Origin: Rhodococcus sp. KRD162
GTDB lineage: Bacteria > Actinomycetota > Actinomycetes > Mycobacteriales > Mycobacteriaceae
Reading direction: 5' to 3'
NCBI RefSeq assembly: GCF_017168335.1
Contig: NZ_JABFAU010000056.1
Location: 1 to 46,528 of the forward strand
DNA: 46,528 nucleotides
The translations under genes and the position numbers were made by a program. The notes beneath the pieces are model-generated. The model saw only the letters and a list, made by a program, of their open reading frames with translations, did not search any database and was not told the DNA's origin. Of the stretch, positions 40,806-46,528 are shown in pieces (position 1 is the stretch's first letter; the number at the start of each line of letters is the position of its first letter).

Positions 40806-41474
40806 CTACACCGGCCGAAATCCTGCTCCAGGCGCTCCGGATACGCCCAGCAACCGCAGCGATTCCACTGCCGATGCATACGCGGTGGGGGTCACCAGTG
40901 GTGCGCCGGAGGCGTGACTGGCGATGCCGACGAGTGTGGTTCCGACTACGAGCGGCCCACCGGAGTCGCCCCAGACGGTGAGTGCGTCGGACATCAGATC
41001 GCTGCCCCGCGTTTCGGTGATCCTGCCGCACGTCAGTCCGCTGCCGAGCCCGCTCTTGCACACCGGCTGACCCACCGCGCCGGGGCCGATGTCCGTGACG
41101 GTGATGCCGCCCAGGCTGGCGACCGGTGTGACGGCGGCCGGGTCGAGAACGATGACACCGTAATCCGGCCCCCAATGCCCGACGGCCGTGGTGCCGACCG
41201 GCGCGCCCGGCGATCCGACGAGAGTGACGGGTAGGCCTGCGCGGAGGATGCAATGACCTGCGGTGAGGGCAACGAGGCGTCCAGCGTCGTCGTATCCGAC
41301 GGCAGCGATGGAGCAGAGGGTGAGGTCGTCGAGGGCTCCGGTGGTGACGAAGCCACTGCCGGGCCCGACGACCGGCAAGGGTGCAGCAGCGGCGGTACCG
41401 GCCGACATCGTCGTGAGTGCCAGCACTGCTGCGGCGAACAGTGCACTGACAACACCGAGTCGGGCGTTCTTCAT
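40806..41474 (-). CDS. Secreted S1-family (chymotrypsin-like) serine protease
   Basis: A 222-aa protein. The signal peptide MKNARLGVVSALFAAAVLAL ends near Ala31. The catalytic triad is His74 (LTAGHC), Asp104 (GPDYGVIVLD) and Ser171 (GDSGGPL). It is a compact protease of the actinobacterial secreted type. Cysteine pairs Cys54/Cys75 and Cys139/Cys149 could form disulfides. GAGGAG precedes ATG 41474. It should act outside the cell; its substrate is unknown. Confidence 0.88.
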   Translation of the reverse strand: MKNARLGVVSALFAAAVLALTTMSAGTAAAAPLPVVGPGSGFVTTGALDDLTLCSIAAVGYDDAGRLVALTAGHCILRAGLPVTLVGSPGAPVGTTAVGHWGPDYGVIVLDPAAVTPVASLGGITVTDIGPGAVGQPVCKSGLGSGLTCGRITETRGSDLMSDALTVWGDSGGPLVVGTTLVGIASHASGAPLVTPTAYASAVESLRLLGVSGAPGAGFRPV

Positions 41475-41567
41475 ATGGGCACTACTCCTCGACGGAAGTT
41501 CGGGGCGGTAATAGCGAATCGCCACCATCCAAACAGCTACCGGCGACGAAGGCGAGTCGTGATCTAG

Positions 41568-41720
41568 GTACTCGGTATCGTCGCCGTCTGGTTGTTGATC
41601 GGGTCTGTCACCGCCGTGTGTATCGTCCTCGGCCTTCGCCGTGTCGATGCCGAGCAAGCCGCAACCGAATCGGCGTGCAGAATCACTGACGGCACAACAC
41701 CGCAACAGGAGGCCGCGTAG
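41568..41720 (+). pseudogene. Possible small membrane protein gene without a start codon
   Basis: After a TAG at 41565-41567, an open frame of 50 codons encodes VLGIVAVWLLIGSVTAVCIVLG, a convincing membrane helix. A charged tail (RRVDAEQAATESACR) follows and the frame ends at TAG 41718. The first codon is GTA and there is no ATG or GTG in a suitable place; only internal TTG codons could serve. It may be a remnant, or a real small gene using TTG. Confidence 0.3.
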
Positions 41721-41730
41721 TCGAGCGGTG

Positions 41731-41931
41731 TCAGGGCGCAGGTGTATTTCCGGCTTCCAGGGTGAACCGCACAACGTCGATGCGTGAACTCTTGAATCGA
41801 GCCGACGAGCCGGTGAGGTACTGCACGTACTTGTCGTAGGCCGCCTCCGAGGACACGGCAATGGCCTCGTCTCGCGACCGATCAACTCCTCCGCTTGGGT
41901 GCCGAGCGTGTGTGCATTTCGCCGTCGGCCC
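41731..41931 (-). pseudogene. 3' fragment of a decayed CFA/mycolic-acid-type methyltransferase gene
   Basis: The minus frame ending at TGA 41731-41733 gives AAYDKYVQYLTGSSARFK and SSRIDVVRFTL. This closely matches the C terminus of the intact methyltransferase (ATYDKYVQYLTGCSERFK, NSRINVVQFTL). Nucleotide similarity continues to about 41931, but a 2-bp loss near 41880 breaks the frame and the 5' three quarters are missing. It is a relic of a second copy. Confidence 0.8.
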
Positions 41932-41991
41932 AATTCATCGTAAAATGCAGTCGGATGCCACGCTGCACAGCAACTGATTTCGCTCCGAAAT

Positions 41992-42021
41992 GAAGGGCCG
42001 GTACTAGAGTACCGGCCCTTC
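41992..42021. terminator. Perfect 14-bp hairpin, terminator of the vWA-cutinase gene
   Basis: GAAGGGCCGGTACT and AGTACCGGCCCTTC are exact complements separated by AG. The hairpin lies 44 bp beyond the stop of the vWA-cutinase gene and is followed on that strand by ATTTCGG. The arms are strong enough for intrinsic termination without a U-run. The rest of 41475-42065 holds only the two remnants listed. Confidence 0.75.
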
Positions 42022-42065
42022 AACACTTGCCTGCTGGCTAAATCCCAGCGGGTGCCACTGTCACA

Positions 42066-43958
42066 TCAGTTCCCACTGCTGCCCGTTCCGAACGGAAGAA
42101 GACTGCCCAAGCCGCCGAACGGACCCGCACTGCTGCCCGTTCCGCCTGAACCCGAATTCGGGGCAGTTCCATCGTCTGGTCCAAACGAGTAGACGGGCGA
42201 ATCAGTTGTGTCCGTAGAATCGACGACTGTGACCGGTACCTCGACAGAACGTCCACCCGGCTGCCGAACGATCAGGTGATGATCGCCGTTCGGAGCGTCC
42301 ATAGGTACGTTCACAGCCACGACGGCACCACCATTTTCATCTGTTGTGAAGTTACCGATCACCGTCGGTTCTGAAGCGAAGAGCGCCGTGCCTGGTTGTT
42401 TCACGAGCCAGCCGCCGACCGAGAACAGAATCTCCTGCCCCCGTTGCACGAGCGTGGGCTCACGCACGACCGCAGGCAGTGCATAGCCGGTGTCCTTCAT
42501 GACCCGGAATGCGGCACACTGAAATACCACGACGTCCTTCTCCCCATTCACTGGGCACGATGCCTTGGTAGTCGGCAACCCATATGATCCGTGGATCTTC
42601 TTACCAAAAACCACGTCCACAGGCGGATTGCAAACGATGTCGCCGACCAGGCAGAAAGAACTCACGACGTTCTGATGTGTCGCGAGGTACCCGGCAATGT
42701 CGGCGTCAGCGTTCGTAATTCCCAGAGCTACTGCACCCGTCGACTTCTTGGCCGTACCCTCATGACGCTCACCGAGTCGGCCGGGCCGTACGTTTGGATC
42801 GCCCAAGAAAACAATAGATTCCACCGAATCCACTTCACTGGAAGCCAAGTTATCAGTCAAGTACCTGTTGATAACGTTAGCACCCTGTGAATACCCTGCA
42901 AGGACCACGCGCGTATCACTCTTGCATTTGCCGTAGAGCGCTTTCATCACCCTGGTCAGATTATCTGCGCCGATTTGGACGGAGCTGCGATACTCCGCGG
43001 ATGCATAGTCGACGCTAAAAGCGACCGGAATAGCGGGATATGCCACCGACATGACGTTGAAGTCATAGTCGACCGACGGCTGCCGCTGCAGGAAGTTGAA
43101 GACCTCACGCAAAGGCCCACCCATTCCCAGATCTACAGTCCCGTCCTTGTTGAACGGTTTGATTGCGGCCGCCGAGGCCTCGTAGTAGGCGAGGTCCGGG
43201 GTTTGCGGTTGCTCACTGGAGCCTCTGACTCCGATGAAAGTGGGTGCTGTACAGACGATGCCAGGCCTGATGTCTCCCGCTCCACTAGTAATAGCGGTAG
43301 AGATCGCCGCACTGAGTTCGGTGGTGTTGGTGGCAGTGAAGTATTGGCCACCAGTGGCAGCTGCGATGCAGCTGAGTTCGCTCTCGGCCACGTCCGGTGC
43401 ATTGAAGCCGACAGCGTGCACGCGAAAGTCGATACCGAATTGGGTTTTGAGTTCCGCAGCCACAACGCACGGGTCGCCACATGAACTCTGACCGTCGCTG
43501 ATGAGAATGATGGTCCGGTCGCCGCTGGCCGGCAAGTCGCTGGCCGCAGCGCGCAAAGCATCGGGAGTCGGCGTATTGCCGCTCGCGCCCAACTGGTCGG
43601 CAGCCGCGTCCAGTTCGTCTTTATTGTCCGTACCGATCGGCACGAGCAAACTGCCCCCCTGGCCACATCCGCCCGCGAACGATCGCAAGCCCGCCGCCTG
43701 TCCGGGGGCCAGCGCGTCGATTCCTGCGTGCAGCGCTTCCTTGGCCTGATTGAGGGGCACGCCGTACATCGAACCCGAGGTGTCGACAACGAAGAGCACG
43801 GTCGATTTTGTGTCGTCGGCCTGTGCGACAGGGGCCGACAACCCCATCACCAGTAGTACCGCAACGAGCGTCCCGAACACCCCCCGGCCAATTTCTCGGG
43901 AATGGGTGCGAGCTGTGCGGTGACGTGTTCGCCACCGTGATGCAAATGACACTGACAC
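42066..43958 (-). CDS. Secreted von Willebrand factor A - cutinase fusion protein
   Basis: A 630-aa secreted protein. The signal peptide ends near VAQA (44-47). Residues about 50-230 are a vWA domain with MIDAS DTSGS at 59-63 and a later LISDGQS. Residues about 235-500 are a cutinase-type alpha/beta hydrolase: nucleophile Ser357 in LAGYSQG, Asp440 in CLVGDIVC, and His456 in KIHGSY. An Ig-like segment (about 494-579) and a Gly/Ser-rich tail follow. GTG 43958 is chosen for its AGAGGGGA site; ATGs at 43988 and 44021 are possible. It may bind a metal-dependent partner and cleave an ester in the envelope or outside. Confidence 0.88.
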   Translation of the reverse strand: MSVSFASRWRTRHRTARTHSREIGRGVFGTLVAVLLVMGLSAPVAQADDTKSTVLFVVDTSGSMYGVPLNQAKEALHAGIDALAPGQAAGLRSFAGGCGQGGSLLVPIGTDNKDELDAAADQLGASGNTPTPDALRAAASDLPASGDRTIILISDGQSSCGDPCVVAAELKTQFGIDFRVHAVGFNAPDVAESELSCIAAATGGQYFTATNTTELSAAISTAITSGAGDIRPGIVCTAPTFIGVRGSSEQPQTPDLAYYEASAAAIKPFNKDGTVDLGMGGPLREVFNFLQRQPSVDYDFNVMSVAYPAIPVAFSVDYASAEYRSSVQIGADNLTRVMKALYGKCKSDTRVVLAGYSQGANVINRYLTDNLASSEVDSVESIVFLGDPNVRPGRLGERHEGTAKKSTGAVALGITNADADIAGYLATHQNVVSSFCLVGDIVCNPPVDVVFGKKIHGSYGLPTTKASCPVNGEKDVVVFQCAAFRVMKDTGYALPAVVREPTLVQRGQEILFSVGGWLVKQPGTALFASEPTVIGNFTTDENGGAVVAVNVPMDAPNGDHHLIVRQPGGRSVEVPVTVVDSTDTTDSPVYSFGPDDGTAPNSGSGGTGSSAGPFGGLGSLLPFGTGSSGN

Positions 43959-44219
43959 TGGGTCCCCTCTGACTGCCTCTTCGATCATCAACGCGGGGGC
44001 AGAAGGCGCACCCGACCCCATGGATGTAACAGCGTCAGAGCCTCATTGTCTGTCCTGCGAACGGACTAACCGTCAGTCGTATCGCAGTCAGTGCCAGTGG
44101 ACGCGACACGGTGAAAAGCACTGACTTACGCATCCGTCGGCAGTCGGCTGATGACTATTAGCGCGAGCAGGCAGAAGCTTATGCCCAAGGCAGAATGACC
44201 AGTGAGCGCTGTCGCGCAG

Positions 44220-45095
44220 TCACTCCACAGCTCCATCTGCTGCCGCGAGCGTGAATTGCACGACGTTGATGCGTGAATTCTTGAATCGTTCCGAGCATCC
44301 GGTGAGGTATTGGACGTATTTGTCGTAGGTCGCTTCCGAGGACAACGCGATCGCCTGCTCGCGGGCCGCGATCAGCTTCTCGGCCCAGGTGTCGAGTGTC
44401 CGGGCGTAGTGCGGCCCCAGTGCGTGCTCGCGGAGCAATTCGAACCCGGCCTCAGCCGCTTTCGCTTTCACCACCTTGACCAGTGTCAACTGTCCACCGG
44501 GGAAGATATCGCGCAGGATAAACCGTGAGAAGTGCGCGTCCTCGCGGGTGAGACCGCCGCCGGAGGCCGGGTCAGGCGGCGTTATGACGATGGTGTGCAA
44601 CAACATTCGTCCACCGGGTTGCAGCACCGAGCGGCACTTGGCGAAGAACGCGGAGTATCGCTGGCGTCGAAAGTGCTCGAAGGCACCGATACTGACGATC
44701 CGGTCGACGGGTTCGTCGAACTCTTCCCAGCCCTGCAAGCGGATGTCGACGATGCGGTCGGTCGGCAGATCGGCGACGACCCTACGGGCGTGGTCGTACT
44801 GATTTCGGCTCAAGGTCAGGCCTATGACGTTGACGTCGTATTTCTCCACCGCCCGTTTGGCGAGGGCTCCCCACCCGCAGCCGATGTCGAGCAGCGTCAT
44901 CCCCGGCTTCAGGTCGAGCTTGCCGAGCGCCAGGTCGATCTTGGCGGTCTGTGCCTGTTCGAGCGTCATGTCCTCGCGCTCGAAGTAGGCGCAGCTGTAG
45001 GTCATGCTCGGATCGAGGAACAGCGCGAAGAACTCGTCCGAGAGGTCGTAGTGCGCTCGAACGTCGTCGACGAAGGGCTCCAGTTGTTGGTTCAT
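44220..45095 (-). CDS. Cyclopropane-fatty-acyl / mycolic-acid-type SAM methyltransferase
   Basis: A 291-aa CMAS-family enzyme. The N-terminal YDLSDEFFALFLDPSMTYSCAYF and motif I LLDIGCGWGALA are diagnostic. GLTLSRNQYDHA and SIGAFEHFRRQRYSAFF (the bicarbonate-site region) follow. The family methylates or cyclopropanates unsaturated acyl chains, including mycolates. Its ATG overlaps the NRPS stop by 1 bp (TGATG), so it is co-translated with a peptide synthetase and may modify the product's acyl chain instead of mycolates. A decayed copy of its 3' end lies at 41731. Confidence 0.9.
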   Translation of the reverse strand: MNQQLEPFVDDVRAHYDLSDEFFALFLDPSMTYSCAYFEREDMTLEQAQTAKIDLALGKLDLKPGMTLLDIGCGWGALAKRAVEKYDVNVIGLTLSRNQYDHARRVVADLPTDRIVDIRLQGWEEFDEPVDRIVSIGAFEHFRRQRYSAFFAKCRSVLQPGGRMLLHTIVITPPDPASGGGLTREDAHFSRFILRDIFPGGQLTLVKVVKAKAAEAGFELLREHALGPHYARTLDTWAEKLIAAREQAIALSSEATYDKYVQYLTGCSERFKNSRINVVQFTLAAADGAVE

Positions 45096-46528
45096 CACGC
45101 CACACCCTTCCCTACTGCTTCGGTGCCGATGACTCGGCCCAGTACACGAGCACCGCGCTCGCTCAGCATGTCTTCGTGGTCTGCATCGACCCGGTGGATC
45201 GAGATACGGCCGTCGGCGAAGTCCGTCCACTGCTCCGCGCCGTGTGAACCGCGAGCGGCGAGGTAGTGCACGGGCCCCTCGAACACGGCCGGCTGGTACG
45301 ACGCCACCCAGCTCGGGGCCGAGACGACGGGCCGGAACATGCGCTGCAGATGCTCTGCGGTGAGGAAGGCCAATTCGCTTCCCGTGCTGTGCAATCGATC
45401 CACGATGGCCTCGAACGAGTCGCCCTCGACCCCGAGTTGCGCGGCGAGATCGCCGATCTCGAACTCGGTGGTGCCCTCCGGCTGCGTGAGCTGTGCGTCG
45501 ACGAGCGCGAGCAGGGCCACGCCCTCGCCGTCTGCCTGCAGCTGCGTGGCCACGGCATGCGCGATGACGCCGCCGAGCGACCACCCGAGCAGGTGGTAGG
45601 GCCCGTGGGCCTGAACCGCTCGGATCTCGCGCACGTATCTGGCGGCGAACTCCTCGATCGACGACGGTGCGGCGTCACCGTCGTCGATTCCCGGATCCTG
45701 TAGTCCGTACACGGGCCGGTCGGTCTCGGCGAGCAGCGACAGGTAGCTCCACGCGATTCCGATGGCCGGGTGCACGCAGAACAGCGGGGCACCGATGCCC
45801 TCGGTTCGGAGCGGAAGCAGCACATCGAATGCGTTGCTCGACGGCATATCTCCCGCATCGAGCTGCGCTGCCAGCGCCGCGACTGTCGGGTGCATCAGCA
45901 GCATGCCGACCGGAATTCGGCGGCCGAGGCGGTCGCCGAGTGCATCCATCACCTGCACCACCGACAGGGAGTGCCCGCCGAGATCGAAGAAGTTGTCGTC
46001 GATTCCGATGTGTTCGGCGGGTATGCGCAGTACCTCCGAGAACTGGGCGTGCACCAGCAGCTCGTTCGGTGATACCGGCGCCCGGCGCTCGCTCGACATC
46101 ACCGACGGTGTCGGCAATGTGCGTACATCGACCTTGCCGGACAACATCATCGGCAGTGCATCGACGACGGTGACGGTACCGGGCACCATGAATGCCGGCA
46201 CCGCGGCGGCCAGAAAGTCGCGGACCGACCGCGGCTCGACCGGCCCCACCACGTAGGCGGCCAACGAATGCGCGTGCCCGATCACGGCGGCCTGGAGCAC
46301 ATCCGGGTGCCGCAGCAGCGCCGCCTCCACCTCGGCCAGCTCGACGCGGTGGCCGCGAATCTTGACCTGCGAGTCCACTCGGCCCAGATATTCGAGTTCG
46401 CGGCGACCGTCGCGCAGCACCCAGCGCACCAGGTCACCTGTTCGATACAACCGACCGTCGCCGAACGGGTTGGCAACGAAACTGCCTGCCGTCATGCCGG
46501 TTTGACCGACGTATCCCTCGGCCAGACC
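45095..46528 (-). CDS. Non-ribosomal peptide synthetase, C-terminal part (A-T-TE), partial
   Basis: The gene enters from beyond 46528; 477 codons are visible. The upstream edge has the end of an adenylation domain (EGYVGQTG, GRLYRTGDLVRW, KIRGHRVELAEVEAAL, and A10 LPMMLSGKVD). A thiolation domain follows with DNFFDLGGHSL, the phosphopantetheine serine being in GGHS. A thioesterase domain comes last: nucleophile in LLGWSLGG and histidine in DADHEDML. The terminal TE shows it is the last module. The substrate-specifying residues are outside the window. It is coupled to the CFA-type methyltransferase gene. Confidence 0.92.
   Translation of the reverse strand, partial: GLAEGYVGQTGMTAGSFVANPFGDGRLYRTGDLVRWVLRDGRRELEYLGRVDSQVKIRGHRVELAEVEAALLRHPDVLQAAVIGHAHSLAAYVVGPVEPRSVRDFLAAAVPAFMVPGTVTVVDALPMMLSGKVDVRTLPTPSVMSSERRAPVSPNELLVHAQFSEVLRIPAEHIGIDDNFFDLGGHSLSVVQVMDALGDRLGRRIPVGMLLMHPTVAALAAQLDAGDMPSSNAFDVLLPLRTEGIGAPLFCVHPAIGIAWSYLSLLAETDRPVYGLQDPGIDDGDAAPSSIEEFAARYVREIRAVQAHGPYHLLGWSLGGVIAHAVATQLQADGEGVALLALVDAQLTQPEGTTEFEIGDLAAQLGVEGDSFEAIVDRLHSTGSELAFLTAEHLQRMFRPVVSAPSWVASYQPAVFEGPVHYLAARGSHGAEQWTDFADGRISIHRVDADHEDMLSERGARVLGRVIGTEAVGKGVA

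Noticed and set aside
41500..42026. N-terminal extension of the S1 protease up to 42026
   Set aside because: The frame is open, but it covers the terminator hairpin and the methyltransferase relic, and a proper signal peptide with a ribosome site begins at 41474.

Overview
The window is high-G+C actinobacterial DNA. It most resembles the mycolate-producing Mycobacteriales, and in particular Rhodococcus. The reasons are frequent GTG starts, many genes coupled by 1-4 bp overlaps, a cyclopropane/mycolic-acid-type methyltransferase, a GT87 envelope mannosyltransferase-like protein, a cutinase-type esterase and many TetR, MarR, MerR, ArsR and DeoR regulators. The genus is inferred from gene content only. 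No rRNA, tRNA, CRISPR array or insertion sequence was recognised.

Layout. 1-218: two palindromic GC-rich repeats 70 bp apart. 219-6973: SRPBCC protein; a two-gene ClpP operon in which the second subunit has lost its catalytic serine, convergent with a ClgR/PopR-like regulator; a tyrosine phosphatase; hypotheticals; a methyltransferase; an MDR oxidoreductase; and an alpha/beta hydrolase driven by a MerR-type promoter. 6986-11507: a kinase-like phosphotransferase, a TetR/epimerase operon, a second TetR, and a fluoride riboswitch ahead of two crcB genes. 11770-19328: TPR-like and small membrane proteins, a MarR/DMT-exporter pair, a GT87 enzyme, a lipoprotein, an AbiEi-DUF559 protein, a PLDc_N protein and signal peptidase I. 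19325-20065: decay zone with an amber-interrupted lipoprotein, an ornithine cyclodeaminase remnant and a second repeat doublet.

20138-32254 is the main accessory block. Two divergent operons encode an Opp/Dpp-type ABC importer with its binding protein, an intracellular four-Asp-box sialidase-like beta-propeller, an SDR, an aldo/keto reductase, an HpcH/HpaI aldolase, a DUF1537 acid-sugar kinase, a PdxA2-type dehydrogenase and a DeoR regulator. The last three point to an acid-sugar pathway ending in a C4-acid phosphate that is oxidised to DHAP. The import and beta-propeller steps suggest the starting material is an imported glycoconjugate. A shared TGCGC-N5-GCGCA dyad in both control regions suggests one regulator governs all of it. 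The substrate is unknown.

32362-40693: two PAS-GGDEF diguanylate cyclases, an MFS/ArsR metal-efflux-like unit with a perfect 24-bp palindrome, a TetR/AurF-like diiron oxygenase pair, a hypothetical, a PAP2 phosphatase and a membrane-anchored hypothetical. 40806-46528: secreted S1 protease, a decayed methyltransferase copy, a secreted vWA-cutinase fusion, the intact CFA/mycolate methyltransferase, and the terminal A-T-TE part of an NRPS that runs off the window.
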